Shown: positions 16,081 through 25,393, counted from the first letter of the stretch. The stretch is 64,000 nucleotides of DNA from JACDAN01 sp963842235 (GCA_963842235.1 CAWJFT010000002.1:62001-126000); one strand, 5' to 3'. The notes: generated by a model from the sequence alone, not told the origin. Made by a program: numbers and translations.

Positions 16081-16775
16081 TGGCGAAGGTCCTGATCGTC
16101 GAAGACGACGAGGTGATCGCCAAGGGCATGGCCAGCCACCTCGCCACGGCCGGGTTCGACCCGCAGTGGGTCTCGAACGGACAGACAGGGCTCGCTCGTC
16201 TTCGCTTCGAGCAACCCGATGTCTGCGTCGTCGACCTGATGCTCCCGATGCTCGACGGCTGGAAGCTGATCGAGAACGCCCGCGCCGAAGGAATCGGCAC
16301 GCCGGTCGTCGTCGTGAGTGCCCGGGGCAGCGAGGAGGACCGGGTGCACACGCTCGAGCTCGGAGCCGACGACTACCTCGTCAAGCCGTTCTCGATGCGA
16401 GAGCTCGTGGCGCGGGTTCGTGCAGCCGCACGGCGTGGCGTTCGCGATCAGCCCGCCAAGCAGGGCGATGTCATCGAGCTCGAAGAGCTCCGCGTCGACC
16501 CTGTGAGCGTGCAGGCCTACCTCAACGGCCGAAGCGCAGAGCTCACGCTCACCGAGTTCCGCCTGCTGTACGCGCTCGCCGCCGAGAGCCCGCGGGTCGT
16601 CACCCGCGACGAGTTGCTTCAGCGGATCTGGGGGCGAAGACTCACGCGCCGCGACCGGACGGTCGACGTCTTCGTCCGCAAGCTGCGCGAGAAGATCGAC
16701 GCCCGTGCGCCGCGCCATGCGTTCCTGCACACGCGGTACGGCGTGGGGTACAAGCTCGAGCCGCAGCTCAAGTAG
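16081..16775 (+). CDS. PhoB/RegX3-like response regulator (OmpR family), second copy
   Basis: 231 aa, closely similar along its whole length to the regulator at 9216 (same MAKVLIVEDDEVI start, Asp52 in VVDLMLP, DDYLVKPFSM and the same TRRDRTVDVFVRKLREKID wing). I chose ATG 16081 because homology to the first copy begins there; the frame is open upstream through the PHO box. No kinase gene is adjacent, so it probably shares the kinase at 8246 or is an orphan. Its stop overlaps the GTG of the polyphosphate kinase gene. Confidence 0.92.
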
Positions 16776-18874
16776 TGGCGGCGAGCGCGACTGCGGCGCC
16801 CGTCGGCGAGCGTCTGCTCAACCGCGAGCTCTCCTGGCTCGACTTCAACTCCCGGGTGCTCGAGCTCGCGGAGGATCCGGGAGTTCCGCTGCTCGAGCGG
16901 GTGAAATTCTGCGCCATCTTCTCGTCGAACCTCGACGAGTTCTTCATGGTTCGCGTGGCCGGGCTGCGAGGTCAGGCCGCCGCGGGCCTCAGCGTCCGTT
17001 CGCCTGACGGACGCTCGCCGAGCGAGACGCTCGTGGAGATCCATAGAGCCGTGACGGATCTCACCGCCCGCCTGGCAAAGCTCTGGAGGGCCGATCTGCG
17101 CCCTGCACTCGCCGAGCAGGACATCACCGTCGCGGGGATCGAGGATTTGCGTCCGCGCGAGCTCGACGAGCTCACCGAGCGCTACGAGCGGCAGATCTAT
17201 CCCGTACTCACGCCGCTCGCAGTCGGGCCGGGTCAGCCGTTTCCGTACATCTCGGGCCTCACGCTCTCACTCGGTCTCTTCGTGCGGGATCCGGAAACGG
17301 GCGAAGAGCGCTTCGCACGGGTCAAGGTGCCGGAGCTGCTGCCGCGGTTCCTCGCGATCGGCCGTCGCGGGCTCTACCTGCCGCTCGAGCACGTGATCGC
17401 CCACTTTCTGCCGTCGCTCTTCCCGATGATGGAGATCAGCGAATGCGCAGCCTTCCGGGTGACGCGCGACGCCGACTTCGAGGTCTCCGACGAAGCGGAC
17501 GACCTGCTGGAGGCTGTCGAGCTCGAGCTGCGACGGCGGCGTTTCGGCGACACGGTGCGCGTCGAGATCGCGCAAGAGATGTCGGAGGCCATGCGCGATC
17601 GGCTCCTCGCCGGGCTCGACGCGGGCGAAGACCAGCTGTACCCCGACCCCGGTCTGCTCGGACTGGCCGACTTGATGGAGCTCGCCGCGATCGATCGCTC
17701 CGACCTCACCGACGAGCCCTGGCTCGCCGCCACGCAGCCCCGCATCGCCGAGCTGGATCGAGCAGCCGACTTCTTCGAGGAGATCAAGCGCGGCGACATC
17801 CTCGTCCACCACCCGTACGAATCGTTCGCGACCAGTTTCGAGGCGTTCGTGCGCGGCGCTGCGAAGGACGAGCAGGTCGTCGGACTGAAGACGACCGTCT
17901 ATCGCACGAACGACGAGACCCCGCTCGTCCCAGCCCTCGTCGAGGCGGCCGAGGAAGGGAAGCAGAGCGTCTGCCTGGTCGAGCTGAAGGCGCGCTTCGA
18001 CGAGCACCGGAACATCGAGTGGTCGAGGGCGCTGGAGCGCGCCGGCGTTCATGTCGTCTACGGCTTCCCCAACTTGAAGATCCATGCGAAGGCCACGCTG
18101 ATCGTTCGGCGTGAAGGGGACGAGCTCAAGCGCTATGTCCAGGTCGGCACAGGGAACTACCACGCGCTCAATGCGAGGATCTACGAAGACTTCGGACTCT
18201 TCACCGCCGATCCGGAGATCGCGGCTGACGTCGCGGATCTCTTCAACTACATCACCGGCTTCGGCAAGCCCCAGCCCTTTCGCAAGCTGATCGCGGCGCC
18301 CTTCGCGCTGCGCGCCCGCCTGATCGAGGAGATCCGCGCCGTCGCGCAGGCCGCCGAGGCGGGAAAGAAGGCATCGATCCTGATCAAAGTCAATGCCGTC
18401 ACCGACCAGGCTGTGATCGAGGAGCTCTACGAAGCCTCGCAGGCCGGCGCGCAGATCGACATCGTCGTGCGCGGGGTCTGCTCGCTCCGGCCGGGCGTCT
18501 CCGGCATGAGCGAGAACATCCGCGTTCGCAGCATTCTCGGCCGCTTTCTCGAGCACAGCCGGGTCTTCATCTTCGAGAACGGCAAGAAGGCGACCTACCT
18601 GCTCGGCAGCGCCGACTTGATGCTGCGCAATCTCGATCACCGCCTGGAGCTGGTTGCGCCGATCGAGGACTCGCGCGCTCAGCAGCGGTTGTCCGCGGTC
18701 TTCGAGGCTCTTCTCGCCGACAACGTGCAGGCCTGGGAGCTGAGGCCCGACGGCACCTGGGAGCGTCGGCGGCCCAAGAAGGACGAGCGCGCGCGCCCTG
18801 CGCACGCGGTGCTCATGCGCAGTACCCGCGCGCGATTCCGGCGCCGCTCCTCACCGTCGCGCGAGGAACGGTGA
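16775..18874 (+). CDS. ppk: Polyphosphate kinase PPK1
   Basis: 699 aa, the normal PPK1 length. It starts at a GTG that overlaps the regulator stop (AAGTAGTGG). The N-terminal domain has LLNRELSWLDFNSRVLELA and ERVKFCAIFSSNLDEFFMVRVAGL. The two phospholipase-D-like domains follow, with HHPYESF, the predicted autophosphorylated His437 in PNLKIHAKATL, and VGTGNYHALNARIYEDFGL. The enzyme makes inorganic polyphosphate from ATP. A basic C-terminal tail of about 40 residues is extra. It is cotranscribed with a PhoB-like regulator behind a PHO box and followed by exopolyphosphatase. Confidence 0.95.
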   Translation: MAASATAAPVGERLLNRELSWLDFNSRVLELAEDPGVPLLERVKFCAIFSSNLDEFFMVRVAGLRGQAAAGLSVRSPDGRSPSETLVEIHRAVTDLTARLAKLWRADLRPALAEQDITVAGIEDLRPRELDELTERYERQIYPVLTPLAVGPGQPFPYISGLTLSLGLFVRDPETGEERFARVKVPELLPRFLAIGRRGLYLPLEHVIAHFLPSLFPMMEISECAAFRVTRDADFEVSDEADDLLEAVELELRRRRFGDTVRVEIAQEMSEAMRDRLLAGLDAGEDQLYPDPGLLGLADLMELAAIDRSDLTDEPWLAATQPRIAELDRAADFFEEIKRGDILVHHPYESFATSFEAFVRGAAKDEQVVGLKTTVYRTNDETPLVPALVEAAEEGKQSVCLVELKARFDEHRNIEWSRALERAGVHVVYGFPNLKIHAKATLIVRREGDELKRYVQVGTGNYHALNARIYEDFGLFTADPEIAADVADLFNYITGFGKPQPFRKLIAAPFALRARLIEEIRAVAQAAEAGKKASILIKVNAVTDQAVIEELYEASQAGAQIDIVVRGVCSLRPGVSGMSENIRVRSILGRFLEHSRVFIFENGKKATYLLGSADLMLRNLDHRLELVAPIEDSRAQQRLSAVFEALLADNVQAWELRPDGTWERRRPKKDERARPAHAVLMRSTRARFRRRSSPSREER

Positions 18875-19794
18875 CGCGGATGACCGAACGTCCTCTCAGA
18901 ATGGTCGCGATGCGGGCAGGTGTGATCGACGTCGGCTCCAACACCGTACGCCTACTCGTGTCCGCGGGCGGGCGCCGCGGCCTGAGTCCCGTTCTGAGCG
19001 ACCGCGCGCACCTCGGGTTGGCGAAGGACATCGAGCGCCGCGGGCGGATCTCAGATCAGAAGCTCACGGACCTAGCGGATGTGGCTGCCCGCTACGCGGC
19101 GCGTGCGCGCGACTCCGGCGCCGAGCGGCTCGAGGTCATCGTGACTGCGCCCGGGCGGCAGAGCTCGAACGCCGGCGTCCTCCACCACGTCCTCGGCGAA
19201 GCCACCGGTTTCCCCGTCCGCCAGCTCTCAGCAGAGGACGAGGGGCGACTCGCATACGCAGGCGCAGTGGCGAGCTGTCGCTCCCTGCCCGAGCCGATCG
19301 GGGTGATCGACGTCGGCGGCGGGTCGACGCAGTTGATGGTGGGGACCTTCTTTGGCACAGCCTGGCTTCACGCACTCGATGTCGGCTCGTTGCGCCTGAC
19401 CGAGCGCTACGTCGAGACCGATCCGCCTTCGAAGCGGGAGCTTCAGGCGATCGCGAGGGCCGTCGAGGAGGCGTTCGAGGGCATCACACCACCGATTCCG
19501 CGCAGCGTGCTGGCAGTCGGAGGCACCGCAAGGTCTCTACGCCGGATCACCGGCAAGCGCTTCGGCCAGAAAGACCTGCGCGGCGCACTGGAGGCGTTGA
19601 CGTCTGCACCTGTGCAGCGGGTAGCCGGGAAGCACGAGCTCTCGCCCGAGCGAGCTCGGGTCCTGCCTGCCGGGGTCCTCGTCCTCCGCGAAGCGCATCG
19701 GCGACTCGGCGTGACGTTCGAAGTCGCCCGCGGCGGCGTCCGTGAAGGCGCCATCCTCGGTCAGCTCGCTGAGCTCGCCGAAGCAGCGGCTTAG
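18871..19794 (+). CDS. ppx: Exopolyphosphatase (Ppx/GppA family)
   Basis: 307 aa, the short two-domain form found in actinobacteria. The ASKHA ATPase-like signatures are present: GVIDVGSNTVRLLV (phosphate 1), GVIDVGGGSTQLMVG (phosphate 2) and VLAVGGTARSLRR (adenosine region). The GTG start overlaps the ppk stop (GTGA); an in-frame ATG follows 9 nt later. Family members release phosphate from polyphosphate or hydrolyse pppGpp. Placing it behind ppk gives a synthesis/degradation pair under one promoter. Confidence 0.92.
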   Translation: MTRMTERPLRMVAMRAGVIDVGSNTVRLLVSAGGRRGLSPVLSDRAHLGLAKDIERRGRISDQKLTDLADVAARYAARARDSGAERLEVIVTAPGRQSSNAGVLHHVLGEATGFPVRQLSAEDEGRLAYAGAVASCRSLPEPIGVIDVGGGSTQLMVGTFFGTAWLHALDVGSLRLTERYVETDPPSKRELQAIARAVEEAFEGITPPIPRSVLAVGGTARSLRRITGKRFGQKDLRGALEALTSAPVQRVAGKHELSPERARVLPAGVLVLREAHRRLGVTFEVARGGVREGAILGQLAELAEAAA

Positions 19795-19796
19795 CA

Positions 19797-20621
19797 CTAC
19801 CCCGGCGGCGGCAGCCGCCCGAGCTCACCGAGCTTGCCGTCGGCCGCTTCGACGATCACCGTCGCACCTTTCTTCGTCTTGCCGAAGAGCGGCGCGAGCT
19901 CGGGCCCGTGACCGCAGACCGCGGTGGCGGTCCCCCCGAGCCGGAGCAGGAGCGAACGCACACGCTCAGGGCCGACGCCCTCGGCGAGGTCAGCTGCGCG
20001 CTCCACCTCGACGCCACTGGCTCGGCCAAGCGGCTCGACCGTCTGGACGCAACGAGTGAACGGGCTCGAAACGATCCGTCTGATCTGGAACGCCTCGAGC
20101 TGCTCGACGAGCCCGGACGCCTGGCGTTCGCCTCGGTCGTCCAGCGGGCGCAGCGAGTCGTCGCCGACCCACTCCTCGGCGTTGCCGGCCGAGGCATGCC
20201 GGTTGACGAGCAGCGGCGGTGGGACTGCACGAAGAACCTCCAGGTCACGCTCGTAACTGAGCGTCTCCTCGGCCATCTCGTGCGAGAGCCAGGCGATCTC
20301 GTCCACCTCATCGTGCGGCTCGAACGAGCCCGACTCCACTCGCATCGTCCAGTAGCGGACGAGCTTGCGACGCCCCCGGCTGTCGCGGTAGCTCGTGCTC
20401 GGGAGCTCCCGACCGAGGACGCAGGAAAGGCCGGTCTCCTCCGCAACCTCACGGAGAGCCGTCTCCTCGTCGGTCTCACCCGCGTGGGCTTTGCCCTTCG
20501 GGAACGTCCAGTCGTCGTAGCGAGGCCGGTGAACGAGAAGGACTTCGGGCCCCGCGCCGCCCGCGCGGCGCACCACCCCGCCGGCCGCGCGGACCAGCTT
20601 TCGCCGCAGGCTCAGCGCCAC
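19797..20621 (-). CDS. Nudix hydrolase fused to histidine phosphatase (MutT1-like)
   Basis: 274 aa in two domains. Residues 1-135 are Nudix: GKAHAGETDEETALREVAEETGL is a complete Nudix box. Residues 138-274 are a histidine phosphatase: LLVNRHASAG holds the RH catalytic motif and CGHGPELA the second His. The same order is found in mycobacterial MutT1, which cleaves 8-oxo-dGTP and dinucleoside polyphosphates and then the resulting phosphates. It starts at a GTG inside the end of the CHAD gene and ends 2 nt from the ppx stop on the other strand. Confidence 0.88.
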   Translation of the reverse strand: MALSLRRKLVRAAGGVVRRAGGAGPEVLLVHRPRYDDWTFPKGKAHAGETDEETALREVAEETGLSCVLGRELPSTSYRDSRGRRKLVRYWTMRVESGSFEPHDEVDEIAWLSHEMAEETLSYERDLEVLRAVPPPLLVNRHASAGNAEEWVGDDSLRPLDDRGERQASGLVEQLEAFQIRRIVSSPFTRCVQTVEPLGRASGVEVERAADLAEGVGPERVRSLLLRLGGTATAVCGHGPELAPLFGKTKKGATVIVEAADGKLGELGRLPPPG

Positions 20622-21472
20622 TCGGCGTCGCCGGCTCGCTCAAGGCGCTTCCAGGCCTTCGGCCACGCTCGGCGAGCCTCGACGCGGCGGCCACGCTGTC
20701 GCTCGATCAGCCGCCCCGCCGCGAGCGCGGTGCGGCCGGTTCCCCGCACACGCGAGACCAGATCGCGGATGTGCTCTTCGGCGACGACGGCATCCTGATG
20801 CTCCCCGAGCACGTCCTGGAGGTCCTTGGCACGGTTGACGAAGCGCTCCTCCGTGCAGGCCGCCTCGGCCGCATAACGGGCACGTTTCGCCCGAATCCGG
20901 AGCCGGTGCAACTCCTCATCCGCCGCGTCGACATCGAGCGCTCGTGCGGCTTTCCGCAGCCTCCCGTAGTCACCCGCCGCGACGCTCTGCAGATCAGCTC
21001 CCTCGCTCAAGCTCGGTATGCGCTCCAACTCGGCGAGCAGCGTCGCGTAACGAGGGCTGTCGAGGGCGTCGACCAGCCGTTTCCGGGCTTCCTGCCGCTC
21101 GGCTTCGAGAAGCTCGAGCACCGCTCCGAACGCGGCCGCCTCCTCCACCGTCGCCAGCTCGTGAACGAGGTACTCGATCAGCACGTCGCGGTCCCGGACC
21201 TCCCCCAGCAGCGCGCCGAGCCAGCGAAGCTCTTCACGAAGCTCCTCGGCCCTCGTCGGGTCGTCTACGAGCGGCCGCGCGGAGCGAAGAAGCGAGCGAA
21301 GCCGCCTAGTCGCGACGCGCTGTTTGTGTACCTCTTCCGGGTCTGCACCCAAACGCACTCCCGGTTCCCGGGCGAGGAGCTCGCGCCGGTAGCCCGCCAG
21401 CACGCGCTGGAACTCGTCCTCCTCGCGCGGCTCGAGTCCGGCGAGGGGGTGGAGAGCTTGCACGGACCGCAT
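20612..21472 (-). CDS. CHAD-domain protein (polyphosphate-binding)
   Basis: 286 aa, mostly helical and rich in Arg/Glu. Conserved histidines and basic residues of the CHAD fold are visible: VHKQRVATRRLRSLLRSAR in the first helical repeat and LHRLRIRAKRARYAAEA in the second. CHAD domains bind inorganic polyphosphate. I placed the start at the ATG where the CHAD homology and the opposing promoter region separate; the frame is open further upstream over uppP but that part is a shadow. Together with ppk and ppx opposite, this marks a polyphosphate locus. Confidence 0.88.
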   Translation of the reverse strand: MRSVQALHPLAGLEPREEDEFQRVLAGYRRELLAREPGVRLGADPEEVHKQRVATRRLRSLLRSARPLVDDPTRAEELREELRWLGALLGEVRDRDVLIEYLVHELATVEEAAAFGAVLELLEAERQEARKRLVDALDSPRYATLLAELERIPSLSEGADLQSVAAGDYGRLRKAARALDVDAADEELHRLRIRAKRARYAAEAACTEERFVNRAKDLQDVLGEHQDAVVAEEHIRDLVSRVRGTGRTALAAGRLIERQRGRRVEARRAWPKAWKRLERAGDAEWR

Positions 21473-21498
21473 CGTAATCGGGCGGCGAGCCACGACGG

Positions 21499-21518
21499 TT
21501 ATCCACAGCTGTGGACAA
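21499..21518. promoter_or_regulatory. Inverted pair of DnaA-box-like 9-mers between CHAD gene and uppP
   Basis: TTATCCACA and, on the other strand, TTGTCCACA are joined by GC into the 20-bp near-palindrome TTATCCACAGCTGTGGACAA. Both 9-mers match DnaA-box consensus forms. It sits in the 117-bp divergent gap, 27 bp upstream of the CHAD start. It could be a DnaA regulatory site or simply a palindromic operator. Confidence 0.5.
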
Positions 21519-21589
21519 CGCTTGGGGCGCACGTTCACCGCCTGGTCTCCGTTGGCTATGACGCTTCCTGACGCAGCACGGGCACCACA

Positions 21590-22549
21590 GTGGTAAGACG
21601 TGAGTCGGTGCGCGGCCGGGTCGGCATTTTTGCGGCGGCCGGCGCGGCGATCGCCGCCGCGCTGGTGCTTGCCGTGCTCGGGGTCGGCGAGGTTCAGGGC
21701 GCGCTCACCGACTGGCAGGCGTTCTGGCTGGGACTCGTGCAGGGCGCGACCGAGCTGCTCCCGGTGTCCTCGTCCGGCCACCTGATCCTCGTTCCGTGGC
21801 TCGCCAACTGGCGTTACCTGGAGGAGCACGATCAGTTCAACCAGACCTTCGACGTCGCGCTCCATCTCGGGACACTGATCGCCGTCGTCGCCTACTTCTG
21901 GCGGGACCTGGGGCGCTTCATCGCGGCCTGGTTCCGCTCGGCCCGGCGTCGGTCGATCGCCGGTGGCGACGAGCGCATCGCGTGGTTCCTCTTCATCGCC
22001 ACGATCCCCGCGGTGCTGATCGGCGGCGCCGGCGAAAGCTTCATCGCGAACCACCTCGGCGAGCCGTGGCAGATCGCGATCCTCCTCGCTGTGTTCGCCA
22101 TCGTTCTCTGGATCGCCGACCAGCGCCCGGCCAGGCGCGAGATGGACACGTTGACGATGCGCGACGCACTCATCATCGGAACGGCGCAGGCGGCGGCGCT
22201 CGCTCCCGGCGTCTCACGCTCGGGGATCACGATCTCGGCCGGCCGCTTCATGGGGCTCGATCGGGATGCCGCAGCGCGGGTCTCGTTCCTGCTGCTCGTA
22301 CCGATCACGCTGGGCGCTGTCCTCTTCAAGGGAACCACGGACGTCCTCCTCGGTGACCTGCCGCCGGGCTGGGAGGGCCCGTTCGTCGTCGGCGTGCTGG
22401 CCGCGGCCGGCAGCGGCCTGGTCGCAATCGTCTTCCTGCTCCGCTTCGTCCAGCGCCACACCTATACGCCGTTCGTCGTCTACCGGTTGATCATGGCCGC
22501 GATCGTGCTGCTCATAATCGCCAGCGGCTGGCGCTCTGCAACGTTCTAG
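21590..22549 (+). CDS. uppP: Undecaprenyl-diphosphatase UppP (BacA family)
   Basis: 319 aa, highly hydrophobic. The signature blocks WLGLVQGATELLPVSSSGHLILVPWL and APGVSRSGITISAGRFMGLDRDAAARVSF (key residues QG.TE.LPVSSSGH and PG.SRSG.T) are the catalytic motifs of UppP. The enzyme regenerates the lipid carrier for cell-wall synthesis and causes bacitracin resistance. It starts at a GTG; another GTG at 21608 is possible. There is an N-terminal extension of about 35 residues with an extra hydrophobic segment. It is convergent with the MaoC gene and they share the TTCTAGAA that encodes both stops. Confidence 0.94.
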   Translation: MVRRESVRGRVGIFAAAGAAIAAALVLAVLGVGEVQGALTDWQAFWLGLVQGATELLPVSSSGHLILVPWLANWRYLEEHDQFNQTFDVALHLGTLIAVVAYFWRDLGRFIAAWFRSARRRSIAGGDERIAWFLFIATIPAVLIGGAGESFIANHLGEPWQIAILLAVFAIVLWIADQRPARREMDTLTMRDALIIGTAQAAALAPGVSRSGITISAGRFMGLDRDAAARVSFLLLVPITLGAVLFKGTTDVLLGDLPPGWEGPFVVGVLAAAGSGLVAIVFLLRFVQRHTYTPFVVYRLIMAAIVLLIIASGWRSATF

Positions 22550-22995
22550 AAGACCAGATACAGCACTTCGCCGACGAGCGCCGGCTTCTCGGCGTCCTTG
22601 ATCTCGATCTCGATCCCGAGGCGGTAGAGGATTCCTTCGCCACGCCGCTCGCTGCCCCGCAGGGTCGCCTTGAGCCGCACCTGCGAGTTGACCGGCACCG
22701 GGGCGGTGAAGCGGACCTTCTCCGTGCCGTAGTTGATCCCCATGCGCCCGTCGGTGACGTTCAACACCTGCGAGACGAAGTACGGGAGCAGCGCGAGGCT
22801 GAGGTACCCGTGCGCGACGGTCGTCCCGAACGGGCCCTGTGCAGCCATGTCCGGGTCGACGTGGATCCATTGGTGGTCGTGCGTCGCCTCGGCGAACAGG
22901 TCGATCTGCTTCTGGTCGATCGTCTCCCATTCGCTCGTCCCGAGCTCGCGCTCTTCCGAGCTCTCGAGCTCCGCCAGGGTCAGCTTGGTCGTCAT
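22546..22995 (-). CDS. MaoC-type (R)-specific enoyl-CoA hydratase
   Basis: 149 aa, single hotdog domain. The hydratase-2 active site is visible as FAEATHDHQWIHVDPDMAAQGPFG, with Asp40 and His45, followed by TVAHGYLSLALLPYF. It hydrates 2-enoyl-CoA to 3-hydroxyacyl-CoA. Its ATG overlaps the stop (ATGA) of the acyl-CoA ligase gene in its corrected frame, and an MFE2-type dehydrogenase lies at the start of the same operon, so ligase, hydratase and dehydrogenase form a beta-oxidation-like set. Confidence 0.9.
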   Translation of the reverse strand: MTTKLTLAELESSEERELGTSEWETIDQKQIDLFAEATHDHQWIHVDPDMAAQGPFGTTVAHGYLSLALLPYFVSQVLNVTDGRMGINYGTEKVRFTAPVPVNSQVRLKATLRGSERRGEGILYRLGIEIEIKDAEKPALVGEVLYLVF

Positions 22996-24465
22996 GCGGG
23001 CGCCTCCTCCAGGACCCGTGACCGGAGCGCCTTGCGGTCGACCTTTCCGACCGGGGTGAGCGGCAGCGAGGGGACGACATGCACCTCCCGCGGGATACTT
23101 GTAGCCGCCGATTCGCTCCTTGCCGAAGGCGACGAGCGCGTCGGCATCCACCTCTTGGCCCGACCGCAGCTCGACGAATGCGACCACCTCCTCGCCGTGG
23201 ACGTCGTCCGGGCGGCCGACGACGCCGGCCGCCACGACCGCCGGATGCTCGAGGAGTGCCTCCTCGATGTCGCGGGGGAAGACGTTGAAGCCGCCGCGGA
23301 TGATCAGATCCTTCTTGCGGTCGACGACGTAGAGGTAGCCGTCGTCGTCGAGGTAGCCGAGGTCGCCGGTGTAGAGCCAGCCGTCCCGGATCGTCTCCGC
23401 GCTCAGCTCCGGCGCGCGCCAGTACCCGAGCATGACCGAGCGCGAGCGGACGCAGATCTCGCCGATCTCGTCCTCGCCGTCGATGCGCACCTCGACGCCC
23501 GGCGCAGGCTTCCCCACCGAGCCGAGCCGAGCCTGCCCCGGCGGAGTCGAGGTGACGAGCGCCGCGGTCTCGGTCAGCCCGTAGCCCTCGCGGATCTCGA
23601 CCTGCGGCAGGCGCCGCAGCACCTCCGCGGCGGTCTCGGGCGGGAGGGGCGCACCGCCGGAGACGATGTAGCGGAGCTCGGAGAGGTCGTACTCCTCCAG
23701 CGGGAGCGCGAGGAGCAGCTGGAGCATCGACGGGACGACGGCAGTGATCTGCGTCCGGTGCTCCTGGGCGAGCTCCAGCCACCTCTGGGCGTCGAACCAG
23801 CGCATGAGCACCGTCGGATGGCGCTCCTCGGCATGGAGCGCAACGACGGTGACGAGCAGCCCGTAGGCGTGGGAGAGCGGCAGCGCCAAGAGGCCGCGGA
23901 CGATGTCGGGGAGGTGGCCGGACTCGTGGCCGGACTTGCCCGCAAACCAGAGGTTCTCGTGGGAGAGCAGGACGCCCTTCGCCCGTCCGGTCGTCCCGCC
24001 CGTGTAGAGCAGGGCCGCGGGATCCGACGGGGCGCGCGGGACGATCTCGCCCGGGTCGCACTCCTCGAGCCACGAGAACGCGTCGGTCGTGACGACCATC
24101 GCGCCGTCTGCCGCTTCACGAGCGGTCTCCGCCAGCTCCGGGCTCGCGAGCACGACCTCGGCTCCCGAATCCGAGACGATGTGCGCCAGCTCCGCGGGCG
24201 GGAGGAGGAAGATCGCCGGCGTGGCGACGGCCCCCGCCCTCCAGATCGCTTCGTAGGCGATCCCGACCTCCGGACAGTTCGCCATCAGGACGACAACGCG
24301 GCTGCCTTGCTCGACGCCCAATCGCCGCAGGCCTTCCGCGAGTCGTGCGGCGCGGTCGAAGAGGACGCCCGAGCGAAGCCATTCGCCTTCGAACCACAGC
24401 GAGTCGTAGTCGCCGAGGCGCTCGAACGCCTCCTCGGAGGCCCGGCCGAGATGAAGCTCAGGCAA
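22992..24465 (-). CDS. AMP-dependent acyl-CoA ligase (frameshifted near the 3' end)
   Basis: About 490 aa if repaired. LLYTGGTTGRAKGVLLSH (P-loop), EGYGLTETAALV, WLYTGDLGYLDDDGYLYVVDRKKD (AMP-binding) are all intact. After RIGGYKYP the frame breaks: the expected tail EVHVVPSLPLTPVGKVDRKAL, with the catalytic Lys, is in the next frame, because the GGG at 23092-23094 (CCC on the coding strand) has one base too many. The corrected frame stops exactly at the MaoC ATG (ATGA), which supports a single-base error or very recent mutation. TTG start at 24465 inside the end of the SDR gene. Confidence 0.85.
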
Positions 24466-25393
24466 CGCGCATCGACTGGCCGCCCGCCTTGCCCATCATC
24501 GCGACCATGCCCTCCGGCGCGGCGCCATCAGGGAACCGCTCCTTCAGCTGCGCGAGCAGCTCGTCGGCGTCCCAGCGGCCCTCGGAGGCGAAGAGCTCAC
24601 CGGCGTCCCAGGGCCGCAGGACGTTGACCGAGCCGCCCCAGACGAAGAAGCACTGGCCGGTGATCTCCTGCGCCGCGTCGGCGCTGAGGGCCACGACGAG
24701 CGGGGACATGTTCGCCGGGTCGAGCGGATCGAAGCCGTCCTCGGGTGGAGGCAGGTCGCCGAAGGTCTCCTCGGTCATCCTCGTGCGCGCGTTCGGCGCG
24801 ATGCAGTTGACCGTCACGCCGTAGCGCTGCAGCTCCTGCGCCGCGATCACGGTGAACCCGGCAATCGCGGCCTTCGCGGCGCCGTAGTTCGCCTGGCCGA
24901 CGTTCCCGAAGACGCCCGACGGGCTGGACGTGTTGATCACACGCGCATGCAACGTCTCGCCGCCCTTCGCCAGCTCGCGCCAGTAGGCGGCGGCGTGCCT
25001 CGTGGGCCCGAAGTGGCCCTTGAGATGGACGGCGAGGACGGCGTCCCACTCGTCCTCGGTCATGTTCACGAGCATCCGGTCGCGGAGGATTCCGGCGTTG
25101 TTGACGAGGATGTCGAGCCGCCCGTAGCGGTCGATCGCGCGTCGCACCATGCTCTCGGCGGCCCCGAAGTCCGAGACGTCGTCGTAGTTGGCCACGGCTT
25201 CGCCTCCGGCGGCGACGATCTCGTTGACCACCGACTGGGCGGGAGTCGCGTCCTGGCCTTCGCCCGCCAGCGAGCCGCCCAGATCGTTGACCACCACCTT
25301 GGCGCCGGCTTGCGCGAGGGCCAGCGCGTGCTCGCGTCCGATTCCCCGGCCGGCGCCGGTTACGAGCGCCACCTTCCCATCGAGGCTCGGCAT
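24458..25393 (-). CDS. SDR-family hydroxyacyl-CoA dehydrogenase (peroxisomal MFE2-like)
   Basis: 311 aa. The N-terminus KVALVTGAGRGIGREHALALAQAGAKVVVNDLGG is the cofactor motif TGxxxGxG in the style of MFE2, followed by NNAG, a Ser region INTSSPSG and YGAAK with catalytic Tyr/Lys. It oxidises 3-hydroxyacyl-CoA with NAD. I chose ATG 25393 because TACGAT lies 8 nt upstream, giving a leaderless start; the frame is open 42 codons further. It heads the minus-strand operon SDR-ligase-MaoC. A two-hairpin element begins 21 nt upstream of its start. Confidence 0.88.
   Translation of the reverse strand: MPSLDGKVALVTGAGRGIGREHALALAQAGAKVVVNDLGGSLAGEGQDATPAQSVVNEIVAAGGEAVANYDDVSDFGAAESMVRRAIDRYGRLDILVNNAGILRDRMLVNMTEDEWDAVLAVHLKGHFGPTRHAAAYWRELAKGGETLHARVINTSSPSGVFGNVGQANYGAAKAAIAGFTVIAAQELQRYGVTVNCIAPNARTRMTEETFGDLPPPEDGFDPLDPANMSPLVVALSADAAQEITGQCFFVWGGSVNVLRPWDAGELFASEGRWDADELLAQLKERFPDGAAPEGMVAMMGKAGGQSMRVA

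Noticed and set aside
21499..21518. Chromosomal replication origin
   Set aside because: Only two DnaA-like boxes, no A+T-rich unwinding region and no dnaA, dnaN, gyrB or rpmH nearby.
21533..21539. GTTCACC before uppP as a PHO box
   Set aside because: A single good unit followed by poor matches (GGTCTCC); too weak to call.
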